Positions 1 to 11,500 of a DNA stretch of 64,000 bases are shown one piece after another (the stretch's first letter is position 1; each line of letters opens with the position of its first letter). The stretch is from assembly GCA_045837725.1 (NCBI GenBank), contig JBEWZL010000261.1, positions 1-64,000 of the forward strand, given 5' to 3'. A model generated the notes under the pieces. It saw nothing but the letters and a program-made list of their open reading frames with translations, was not told where the DNA came from and ran no database searches. The DNA is from Vermamoeba vermiformis (Eukaryota; Tubulinea; Echinamoebida). A program made the translations under genes and the position numbers.

Positions 1-95
1 AACTAATTTTAACTTGAAAATTTAAAAATTGAAATTACGATAAAATAATGTTATAAATGGTGGAAGGATAATTTTAAAAATCTTACCTTAATTTA

Positions 96-1476
96 TCTCG
101 GTCAGTGCACCGAGATTTGATCGCGTTTTGTTCGCGATCTTAAAGCCGCGCTGGAACGACGCTGAATGTCATTTGGCGCGTGTGTATTGATTGTAAATGA
201 ATAATCTAAATGCCCAAATCGACACTTGTGGTCGATCTGTTGCGAATCCTAGATTCGCTACTGTCAATCCTCGAAATAACACGCGCTGAACGGCCGTGTT
301 GACCGTGGCGCGGCACTATCTGCTGTTAATAAGCAATAATGAATAAATATAACGACCTTTGTGGTCGTTCTGTTGAATTACTGATGCGAAATAGCCCGTG
401 CGCCATTTTCGCATCAGCTCTGATCCAAAATAACTCGCGCTGGAACGGCTCTGATGCCGCGGCGCGTTACTGTCAGCTGTAAATGAACTCAATAATACCA
501 AAAAATAAATAAATCGACCCTTGTGGTCGATCTGTAAAGTAAATTGTAAAATAGTGTCAAAACTTGGCGTGCTATTTTGGAAATTCAAAATAACTCGCGC
601 TGAAACGGCTCTTGATGCCGTGGCGCGTCACTTTCTGTTGTAAATAAACTATTTTGAATAAAAAGTTCGACCCTTGTTCGATCTTCCAATTCCGCATCGG
701 CTCTGCAATCTAAAAATAACTCGCGCTGTAAAGGCTCTTGGGCCGTGGCGCGTTGCTATCAGCTATAATAACGAGTAAATAACAATGATAAATGAATAAA
801 TCGACCAATGTGGTCGATCTGTCTATATTTAAATTTAAATGACGCTTGCGATCGTTGACTGACTTGGTGATCGCCGCAGAAATTGTTTAAAATGATTTAA
901 ATAATAATAACAAAGATAGTAATTCTATAATTTAACGCGAGTAACGATAATCTCGTTAATCTCGCGGATTTGAATTTCAATAGAGGATCGAATCTGACCT
1001 CGAACGCATCCAATAAATAAAATTTTGCTAATATTGTTATTATTACATACCATGAATCATGCAATAGCCATTAATTGTTCATAAATCTTCCTTGATCCGT
1101 CATTTCGAGTCGACGGATCGGCGCGACGATTTCTAGCTTTCTCTGCCACCGAGAATTTTGGCATTAATTTCGCGCGTTGTTTCTCGGCGGTCTGAATCCA
1201 AAATAATTAACAATAATTAATTGAGAGGTCTGGATCAAAATTAAAAGATCCAGGGGCCCGTTGGCTCCCTCTGATCCCCGCGCTATTTATCGCTTACCTT
1301 GTCGTATTAACTAAAAAAATAATATAGCCATATTAGCTCATTGTTTGAGCTATAGTTTCGCATCAATGCGAAATTGAACACTGTTCGTTCGAGACAGTAC
1401 TGTTCAATTTCGTTCCATTTTTTGCCAGTAAATTCGGGGCGCCAAATTTTCCGGTTTTCCAGTCATTAGGCGCCCC
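96..1476. repeat. Palindrome-dense repeat array (hairpin array A)
   Basis: Non-coding stretch made of consecutive short inverted repeats. One degenerate unit recurs about every 133-162 bp and carries two hairpins: a GC-rich one (arms CGCGC...GCGCG with inner ACGGC...GCCGT, e.g. 282-312, 436-466, 596-627) and an ATCGACC/GGTCGAT hairpin at 218-236, 351-369, 513-531 and 800-818, with a worn copy near 664-682. The 351-369 copy has AACGACC/GGTCGTT, so both arms changed together. Other palindromes lie at 96-115, 119-139, 381-417 (11-bp stem), 1335-1351, 1356-1373, 1372-1409 and 1436-1476. No long open frame fits. Function unknown; it could be a structured RNA, a mobile palindrome family or subtelomeric repeat. 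Confidence 0.8.
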
Positions 1477-1699
1477 CCAGTGCTCCCCTAACCCTAAAAA
1501 TCCGATTCGTTTTTATTGAAAGAAAATCGTTGAAATTTGGTTACTTTTTAGCGGCGACAGTCGTACCATCCACACTCATTTTTTGTACGTTCTGTTAGAG
1601 TTTTTCGTACAATAATTACGTTTTTACGGACAAAAATGGACTGAGACTCGTGGACTTTGCCATATTCAACAAAATAAACACACTATTTTAGTGTACTCT

Positions 1700-2110
1700 A
1701 TTATCTCTTGATTCTTTGTATACACCTCATATTCAAGTTTAAAGAATGACATTGCATGATATTCAACAACTAAACACTGATTTATCAGCATTCTCTCTTT
1801 ACTCTCTATGTATACGCCCTCTATTTGCATTCATTATCATCATCATCCTATTGTATACACCCCCTCATTCAAATACATTCAATTAGATTACTCAACTCTC
1901 TTCTTTGTATGCACCCTCCAATCAGACTAAAAACATCATTATTATCTTCATTCTCTATCTATGCACCCTCTATTCAGATTCAATATCATACTATCTATGC
2001 ACCCCAATCATCATTCTTCATGAGAATACAGAATGAAATCTCAAACCAAACATCACTTTACTTAATCAACATCACTTTCATTCCCCTTTCTATGCGGGGG
2101 CTAACACCGC
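1700..2110. repeat. Degenerate minisatellite, pyrimidine-rich
   Basis: A phrase close to TCTATGTATACACCCTC recurs near 1718, 1806, 1852, 1905, 1957, 1996 and 2089, roughly every 40-90 bp, in a strand-biased C/T-rich background. A 106-codon open frame at 1825-2145 lies inside it but its residues only mirror the repeat, so I do not call it a gene. Confidence 0.6.
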
Positions 2111-2236
2111 TAATATCATCATATTTTCGTACGCCTATCATATGACATTAAAAAAACAGCTATAGAAACTTTGTAGCTACTTTTTACAATATTTTATTTT
2201 TAACCCTCTCACCCCCAAACCCTAAAGCTATATTAA

Positions 2237-2660
2237 TTTTTTTTCAAGGGTCGGTTCCTCATGGAACCGGGGTTTGTAGGACTTAGTTTTTTTTAACCCC
2301 CGGTTCCTTGAGGAACCGACCCCTCTTGGACTTTATTTTTTTTCAAGGGTCGGTTCCTTGCCGTACCGGCCCCTCTTTGGACTTTATTTTTTCCCAAAGG
2401 GCAGTTCCTCACAGTACCGGGGTTGCTGGACTTAGTTTTTCTTGCCCCCCGGTTCCTTGAGGAACCGCCCCTTGTTTGAACTTCAATTTTTTTAACAGGT
2501 TGGTTCCATGCGATACCTCCCCCTGTTAGACTTTGTTTTTACATAGGACCAGCACCACACAAACCAGTCTTCCATGTGTCTGTACCCCTGGCTCCTTGTA
2601 GAACCACCCCTTGTTCACCTTTAGCTTTTCAAAGGGGATGTTCCACATTGCACCAGGCAA
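2237..2660. repeat. Tandem hairpin repeat (array B)
   Basis: About eight units of 50-60 bp. Each has a T-run, then a palindromic core CGGTTCC-nnnn-GGAACCG, then GGACTT. Clean cores sit at 2252-2269, 2301-2318 and 2450-2467; worn cores near 2351, 2401, 2500, 2590 and 2640. Decay rises towards the right end. It differs in sequence from array A but shares the design of GC-rich stems in AT-rich spacers. Confidence 0.8.
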
Positions 2661-3313
2661 TGTTTAACTTAACATTACTTAACTTACTTTAGTCTACAGC
2701 CTATCTTTGGTCCGCAGAGCTTTGCTTTCACTGCCTCGCCAAATAAAAACACCAGTTGTAACTGTTTTATGTAAAAATAAAAAAAACTTCAAACAAACTC
2801 TTGCTGTTCTTTTCTATTTATTGTTTTTCATACATTTATTCTAAGTAAATTAAAGTTAAACTTGTCTCTTAGTGTTTTTATTTTGGCATGCTTTTCAATG
2901 CAAAAGTGACGGCAAAAAGACAAAAAAAGTCAAAAATTTAACAAAAAAGGGGTTTACTGGACTTTAAACTCTATAACCCTTAAATTTCTATAACCCAGAA
3001 GCCTACTATAATCAGCTTTTAGTTTGCAAACAATCTGATTAATTATTGGCAATAAAAGCAGTGGTTGTTCAGTCACTAGATTTTGAATTAATGATAAATA
3101 ACATATTGTTTACATGCCTGCTGCATTACATTTATTCTTCTCCAGAGAGCAAAGCTCAATTTGACCAAGGTGTGTCACTTTTTGCAATACAGGTGGCCGC
3201 ATAATCCTCTCAAGAGCTTGCTCCATCTGATTGAGGTAGGAGGTTACTGAGAAACTAAAATAAGATTCAATAGGCTGTTAATGTAGCCCTATTTATTTGT
3301 TTTAGAGATTACA
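2661..3313. other. Intergenic, 3' side of the phosphate transporter gene
   Basis: AT-rich, without a convincing open frame or repeat. It probably holds the 3' UTR and polyadenylation region of the minus-strand transporter gene that ends at 3314. Confidence 0.5.
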
Positions 3314-5014
3314 TTAAGCATCACTTGCAAGAGGCTTTTCTTCACCTTCAACCTCAGACATGTGTGATTTTAAAGCCATGCCTTTTGTCTCAGGAACCAA
3401 GAATGTCAATCCCAAACCTATAAGGGAAACAACTGCACAGCCATAGAACACAACTTGATAACCATACATCTTGGCAACAGGAGCAAACAATGCACTTCCT
3501 AAAGCATGTATTAATATCTCACAGAACTGAGTAATTCCCTTTCACTCACCAAGAATTGCACCAACTTTACCAGCCGCAGAGGACAGTCCATGGCAAGTTG
3601 CTCGAATTTCAGCAGGATAGACTTCACCAGGCACAATAAATGTAGTTGAATTTGGACCAAAGTTTGAGAAGAAGAATGTCAAGCCATAGATAACAACGAA
3701 CAAAATGCTTTGCTGCACGAGCCAGTCATAGAACAAGCCCATTGCTCCGAACACGAGGACCATGAAGGAAAAGCCTGTCAACGCATTAGTGAGTTATGGG
3801 CATCCTAATTAGGTCGTACCTAGCAATTGAATTGGTCGTCTGCCCCAAATATCGATCAGTGCAATCGATAACCAATAGCCAGGCAAGGAAATTCCGGCGA
3901 TTATTAACGATGAAATGGCTGTTCTGAACAACACTTCATCGACAGTTCCGTCACCTATAACAGCTATTAGTAACGACATTGCACTAATTCTATCACGAAC
4001 CTGACAAGCCAAGAATGATCAATACAGTCTCCTTGAACAATCCGTTGCCGTAAAAAGTGATGTCAAACAATAACCACGTGCCAGCAGTGCCCAATAACGT
4101 CCATTTGTATTCTTTCCAAATGATTGTCCAAATCATTTTCTGGGAATAAACTCCCTGCGTCTTTTTGAACTGATGAGAATCATGCAGCTTAAATCGATGA
4201 TAGGCCGTGAAAATTCCTAATCGCAATGTCCTGTTAGGAAGATATCTAACACGTTGTTATGCCGAACGTACCAGGAATGGCACCAACACCGAGAGTAATA
4301 CGCCACACATACTCAAGCGGAACTCCAACACCAATCAACAGAAGAACTGTCAAACAGTTAGTCGTCATTATACGTTCAGTGCGCGCTACTTGCCAACGAG
4401 CGGTGCTAGCACGTAGCCCCAGCCTTGCATGGAGAACACGAGGGCCATTTGTCGACCGCGTGACTCGGGCTTGGCTCCTTCAGCAGCGAGTGTCGCACTC
4501 AATGGATATTCACCGCCAATACCAAAACCAAGAATCGTTCGGAAGATTCCAAGCGAAATGTAGATCTGTCTGTGATTCGTGTTAATTCTCGACAGAAAAG
4601 TTACGCTCGTTTACCAGACTTACGAGTTGTTTGGGAATGACAATGCACAAGCTACAGCCATGACCGTGATAATTAATAGAGTAACGATGAACATTTTACG
4701 ACGTCCAATCTTGTCGCCCATTAATCCGAAAAAGAGTTGACCAAGCGTGGCACCAACCTGATTAACCGATGTAAATATGATTGCGAAACTATTAATTGAT
4801 GCCAACATACCAATACTGCAGTTGCGAGAATACTTTCTGCTTGTGTATCTTCTCCATAGATTTCACGCAAAATGACCATGACGATACCAATAACGAATAG
4901 ATCGTATGCGTCGGTCATAAATCCGACCGAAATAACAATTAAACGCACCAAAGGATGCATTTTATAGGCTGCTTTCGGCTTTACGAGAGGGTCTGTTACT
5001 TTGTAGTTTTCCAT
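3314..5014 (-). CDS. Inorganic phosphate transporter, MFS (Pho84/PHT1-like)
   Basis: Multi-pass plasma-membrane symporter predicted to import phosphate with protons. The sequence has the MFS loop GDKIGRRK after TM2 and the family signature [20 protein letters not shown] followed by [13 protein letters not shown] near the C-terminus, matching the Pho84/PHT1 group rather than sugar carriers. Eight or so exons give about 500 aa. Introns include 4758-4810 (53 nt), 4347-4393 (GC-AG type, 47 nt) and a junction near 4216-4252 that needs an intron of about 37 nt to keep the frame and the family spacing. The start at 5014 lies just after an acceptor, so the 5' UTR has its own intron (about 5027-5121). 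The C-tail is acidic and short. Exon joins are inferred by eye. Confidence 0.9.
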
Positions 5015-5504
5015 TGATTTGTCGATCTGAAAATCAAATAAATAATTTGAATAATTATAAGTCGCGAAATAAATCGCTAAATTATTGTTTGTGAGCGTAA
5101 AAACATTGAAAATTAATTTACAGGTTTTTGACGATGCGATCCGTTGTCCCTCCAACCGTCACATCGTTCTATAAAAGTTTATATTGTGTCTTACCTTGAT
5201 GTAATAAATACTATAGTGTAGTGATCGTCATTACATGTGAAAATGACTTTTTGAGCTCGGGAGACTTTAAGACTACTGCGAGCAAACGATCTCACCAATA
5301 AATCGAGTTAGTGGTGACGTTGTTTGCTATTTTGTATTGTATGCTTTTGCAAGCGTGCAAGTAAATAAATAGTGAAGGAGAAAAGTTCATCGAATCGTCC
5401 CTCGAGGAGACGGCAGAATCACGGGAATTTCGTGCACACGTGCTTTGAAAAAGTCGCCAAAATAGTCAGCGACATTTCGCGGATCAGGTCAGGTTTATTT
5501 CTAG
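5015..5504. promoter_or_regulatory. 5' region of the phosphate transporter gene with a leader intron
   Basis: Holds the untranslated leader of the transporter gene, split by a 95-nt GT-AG intron (5027-5121). The rest, to the stop of the NACHT-HEAT gene at 5505, must carry that gene's 3' end and the transporter promoter. I see no clear TATA box. Confidence 0.5.
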
Positions 5505-8500
5505 TTACATCACGTCCGCTATCTTCAAATACATGCGCAAAAAGGCCTGGTGCAGTTTTCCAACGTGAATAATTTCGTAGCGATAATCACGTGTCTCCTG
5601 CAGCAAGTACAATTCTCGGCCCCGTTCTGACTCTTCAGCGAGCGCTTCAGCAAGTTTGCTCATCACCGAACGGCTGCTCAATGTTAACATCGAGAAGTAG
5701 ATGAATATTTGTATTACTTACCGATCATTATTATCGCCCGACTCGTTGCTATCCTGAGCGCTACCTTGAGCAACAGTAGCCAACAAGCGCGCATATCCGT
5801 AGGCAATGGCCGGTGAACGGTGGCGCAGACCTGATTGCAGAGCTGGTAACACACCTTCGGACACGTATCGGAAGCGCCCTGCGGCTTCAAATGCACGCTG
5901 ATTGACGTAAATGACATCGCTAATGGCACTCTCAAACGCTCTTCGAACATTAGCAGTGACGCGTCGCAGGTAGCCAAGTATCAACATTGCTGAGGCTCGG
6001 CTGGTGAAGAAGATCTCGTCGCACACAGCATCGATCAACAGCTGATCCAGATGAGGATATTCTTGAGCGTGATTTGCAAAGGCTGCAGGCAAGCGTTGAC
6101 ACACGGCAGCACAAGCTTCAATGGCAGCATAACGCGCTTCTACGTCCTCCAAATCAAGCAGAGATTGATCCATACGCAGCGGTTTTGACAAGATCTCAAC
6201 CAGTCTCTTCAACACCACTTCAATCAACCAAGGCGCTGTTTCGTAGAGATCTCCAGCCACGCGATAGTACCGCGAGATGAGGGCAGGATAGTACCAAGGA
6301 TAGTGCTTCACTACATCAGTTAGTGCATCCAGTGCCTCTAAAGGATCTTTTGCAATTGCTGCTAGCTTAGTGAGAGTTGAACCTGCAGCGCTCAGAGCCG
6401 TCGGAGGTGATTTGATGTCGTGCCTCAACCACAGACCTGCCAATGCCTCGCGTACTGCACGCACTACCAATGGTCGCTGCTCGATTTCCAGCAAAGTCAT
6501 GAAATACGACTCGTCGCGTGTAGCTCCCTTGGACTGTTGTGCTAGCGCTACAATACCAAAGGCTGCCACCTTCTCGTTATCGTTTTCAATGCTATACTTG
6601 AGCACGCTAGCGTACTCAGGTATAGGTTTTTGATCGTGTTCCAATGCGCGGAACAAAAAGACCTTCACCTTGTCGCTGTCCGTTTTTGCGTGTAGCTTAA
6701 GCAAGGCTTGTTGAATCTTGCCACGCATTCTCTCAGGCAAATGTTCGGCGGATAAATGTAACAAGTTGTCAGCCGCACGCAACAAAGGAATCTGACAAGT
6801 GTTAGTAGTCGGATTAACAAATTTGTTAGTAGGTATTACCTGGACAGACTCGGTTGAGTTCAATAACAGGTCTAACAGTACGTCCAAAGCAGACCATGCT
6901 AGCAAGTGAATGCGCGACAGAAGGTAATGAGCTTCTTTAGCCTTCGGCCCATTGTTATTGACCAATTGCACAAACTGTTTGATTGCTTCAGGATCATCGT
7001 GAATCGTTCTTTCCCAGAACCATCGCAAGATCTGTGATACTCCCGGCTCGGATCGTGAGTACCTTAAAAGTTTGGTTTAGTAAATGGTTACAGTAGCGGT
7101 ATATAGAAAGGTCATACTTCAACGCTTGGCCAGCTATTTCCAACGCTGTGTCAGTGCCGAATTGAGACACGTTGCGTAGACTCTCAAAGCGCTCAGTGCC
7201 GTTGAACACAAGGACAGCGCGATGTCTGCTGCGATCGTCGCCCATTCGAAGGCATCGAATGAGCACGGGGACGGTGTCTGGTGTTATCAAACCGCCTTCA
7301 CCAAGTAGTAGCGCGGAATAGCGTAGAATCTTCTCGTCAACTGTCAGTGTGATAGGCACATTACTTGATGCATCGTTGGTATTCGATGGCTCATTAGACT
7401 CGTACGCTGTCGGGTCACTAGTAGCCAGTGCTTTCAAAAACCAGTTTTGTACGATTGGGAGGAGGTCTTTTTGGGGTGACCATAAGTACTGCAACAGATC
7501 GGCCACAAGTGCATTTTGATTCATGATAAGTAGTGAGTCTACCACGTATGCAATGTAGTTTGTTAAGAAATAGAACTGGCTAACTCCGTACTGTTTGATG
7601 ATCTAAACATCGCAGGTTAAAGCAATGTTGTAATGACTTTGCTCGAGACTTGAAATTACCTCAACTGCCTGGTTTTGCTTCAGTGGATCTAATAATGCAC
7701 CCCAAAGAGTCTCGTAATGCGGATAAGGAGGCACAGAGTACTCCATCATGATGCTGTTCATGTGATTCTAAAGAAAGGTTAGATACGAGTCCAGTCCTAT
7801 TCACTTTTCTTTGCTCTTACAATCATCATAATGGGAGTCCATCGTCCAATTAGCTCGGGATAGACGTTCATCATGTGCTCATATAGAAGTACATGTTGGA
7901 TTGGCGGGCGATCTTTGGCAATGGATTTGATTCCATCCTGTTAACGAAGGGGTTACTTTCAGAAAACCGATGCATCGACGCTTTACCTTTAGTTTTTCGA
8001 CAAGCTGGGAGTGCCTTTCTTTGAGCTTCTCGTAGGGACTAACGAGGATTTGAGACGAAGCGAGTGTGATTGCCATTTGATACTCCTTCTGCGAACAAAA
8101 GCTTAGTTGGTTGCTACAAAGCCAATGTTACGTACGCTTGACTTCCTGACCACATTCAACACGCTCTGAAGCACTTCGTGTCGCTTGTCACTGTCTAAAT
8201 AAGGTGCTAGAGCTAGCAATGTTTCAGCTTTGATATCCTTGTCGGGAATTTCTTCCGCAGCCTTTGCAGCCTCGGCGAATAATTTCTTTCTGGTATTTAC
8301 ATCCGGGTGATGAAGTCCAATCAACCGTAAAGTGTCACATCGCAGCTTTGGTGATCGAGCAGCATCGCTCATGGTAAGCTGAAGAGCCTTATCGAGCAAC
8401 ATCAGCTTGCCTTCAAGTGGCAACCAAGCTGAGAACCGAACAAATCGCCGCGCTTTTGAATGAACGTCCTCTGCAGCATCCGTGATGGTTTTGATGGCAA

Positions 8501-11500
8501 GCTGCACAGCTTGTTCGGGATTGGCGCTGTACTCATTGTTGAGATAAAATTTCCTAACGGAAGGGTTACAACTATGACTGATACTGTTACAAAATCTGCG
8601 CTTACCCTAAATCAGGCGTGTCGTAGCCCGAGCCCAAAAGAAGTCCCAAGTCTGGTGTGAAGACCGTTCCCAGATTAAGGTTTGCCAAGTAGAGCTCTGA
8701 CCAGCGTCGCTCTGAATGACGAATCGAGTGGAACAGAGCTTCGGACTTGATTGACACCGTGTCGTCCATGGGCATGTATGGCACCTGGAACATTATAAAA
8801 GTAAGTAATGGGTCATTGGTGCCCAATGCGGCATACCAGTGATTTAGCAAACACTAAGCTCTGCACGGGTGTGCCATGAACTGTTTTGATCAAGTTCATG
8901 CCCGGCTCGGTGCCAAGATCTAGTGCCACGGCGAATTCGTAGATTGTGTCGTGATTTTCATGCACGCACTGACTCACTTTCAACAATGAGTCGTGTGCCT
9001 CTTTCAACAGCTTTGGAATGTCAGCAACTGGATAATATGCCGCCACTCGCCACTGAATTAACGTGCGAGCCTTATGGTCAGCAATGTTACGCAGAGCAGT
9101 CCAAGCCATTTGCATCATAATGTTCTTAGTTGTTTCAGGCAACTCGGCTTCATCTAGTGCCTGGAAGGTGGGACTTTCTTCGAGGTTACGAATGACAATT
9201 GTCAACTCGTTGGTCAAGCGAGCCACGTGATTCAAAAATAACTTCACGCAATATTTCTCGAACTCGCCATTATTAGCGGAGTCGATGGATTTGCGTACGT
9301 AGCTGTCATCCTCACCTACGATCGAAATTAAACAAATGCTTGATAAGTAGTCTAATGGTCTTACCAAGTATCGATAAAATCAACAAAGCCTGTGCTTTCA
9401 TTTCCGCGTGTTGGTATGTCACGCACAAATTTGAACTCTCCCACACTGAACAAAGTACGTTCCGCAAAGGCTTAACATTGCCAACAACTATTTGTTTGCC
9501 TTTCAATTTGCTAAAATTGTACGTCAGCAAGGAGTAGAAAAAGTTTTTCAACTAACCTCAAGACAGGTAAAATCTCGTCAGTCAGCAGTGAGTCTCGATA
9601 AATCAATGACGGCTTGAACTTGCCATTGTCTTCAAGTCCTCCGTACAGTGCTACAATTGAGCGATACAACTTCGAGCTCTGAATAGACACGTGTTAGTCA
9701 CTCAACAAAATCACCTGTACAGTGACGTACCAATAACTCTTCGTGTTGCTCGCCATCTTGCAAGAACTTTCTCATCTTCAATTTGTTTTTCAGGACCTCA
9801 TTAGTTTCAAACACGCGATTGTTGTCACGTCGAACCATCAATCGTAAGGCTGAATTGATTGGCCAGCCCCAGTGAGGTGAATCATGATCCACAACATCTA
9901 ACAGCGCGAGGCCAAGGGTGGCACTGCAAAAGCCTAATTAGAGCTATTCTGCCTATTTAAATATCAACCGTACGTACCTAACAAATTCGCAAGAGTTGAT
10001 GATCGTCGCGGCTGCGTACGCGCGATTGAATTGACTTTGTTTTACTGTCTTGCTTTCACCGTGCGATGCAGCAAGGTTAGTATTGTTAGAAGAACTGCTT
10101 TTGATTGGCACGGCGTTAGTCTTCCAAGGCACGTCGTGCTCTTTCTCCTTCAAGACGCTGAGAATCGATTGCAAAACTTGATCGACTTGATCGGGGATCT
10201 CTTGCCTGATCTTCGCAAATGCATTCTGCACTTCAGTCTTAAACTTTTCAGTGATGGGCGAGTAGGTAGACTTATCGCCCTTCTTGTGCGTGTTGGTCAC
10301 AATTCGTGTCATGCGAATGTAGTCGAAATGAGTGTTTTGACAGTAAATCTCCAACAGACGAACGATTGTCTCGGCAACAATAGGCTAGATACACAAGAAT
10401 TAGGACTGTATTCTGAGTATCAAGATAAAGCCAACTTACGCCATCAATGGAGACCCCAGGATTGCTGGCGTATTCAGGCAGAATTTTCGCAATTAGTAAA
10501 GTGATTCGCGGGAACAAACTGGACCATGGTGTTAATGTAGTTGAGCTCTTCTTCGGATTAATGTAACCGTAGATTTCATCGCTACGGAATGGCTTTGCAG
10601 GCTTCTTTTTCTTCCAAATCAACGAAAAAATTCTACAATTAAGTTAGACTGGCACGTGACAAAGTTAAATTTGTACCTCTTTGGTGATTTGCTGCTCTTG
10701 GTAGGACTCTGAGCGAGATTAGAACTGCTTTGACTCGCGCCATCATCGCGCATGACCACGTCCGCTTCATTAATTGACTTGAGCGAGACACCCAAATGCG
10801 GTGCCAATTGACCAGAGTGCTCGGTAAGCAACAGATCCACGATCAACTTGTCACGTGTTGCTTTTGGCCAGGAGTGTCCGACCTCGCCAAGAGCCAAAAT
10901 AATTACTTCTCTCCAGCGAGGTTGATTAACACGCCGTAGAATTTCTGCGGCTGCACTATCGGGGTCACGAACGAGGTAGATCGCCGCGAGATATTCTTGG
11001 AATGTTAAATGCAAAAAGCCATACAAAAACTCTCCTCGAGCAGCGAGCAGTCCTACTTGTTCTCGAAGCGCTGTGACAGTAATTTAGAAATTAGCGCGTT
11101 GTCTAACATATAATAGCAAGGCCGGTCGTACCTGTCAAAAATAAACTGACGTCATTTTCGAATGTGCTTGGAGGATTGTTCGGGTCAATGTTTCGTGCTT
11201 TCGCCAGTGATTTGGCAACGATAGCCTTGAGCTTGTCTTGTTCTATTAATCCCGTTGGATAGTGCGAATGAATATGGAACGCGAGTGGTGACAAAACACC
11301 GATCACTTCTTCGACCATCAAACCTGAGTTACGCCACACCTCCACTAAACATTGTACGGCAATGCGATAAAGCTCCACGCGCTGTTTAGGAAGTGAGCCA
11401 CCGCTGTAGTGAAGTAGTGCCAAAGTGGTTAATAGCAAAGGGTTTGTTGCTAATTCGCGCACACTTGGCTGAGTCAAAATACTCTTTTTCAAAGACAACG

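Noticed and set aside
1-2700. Telomere
   Set aside because: Single CCCTAA-like words occur (near 1486 and 2210) but there is no tandem telomeric repeat; position at the window edge is not evidence of a chromosome end.
4200-4260. +1 recoding at TGT-TAG in the phosphate transporter
   Set aside because: Reading through gives a segment about 13 residues too long for the family; a 37-nt intron ending TTCCTAACAG restores the usual spacing.
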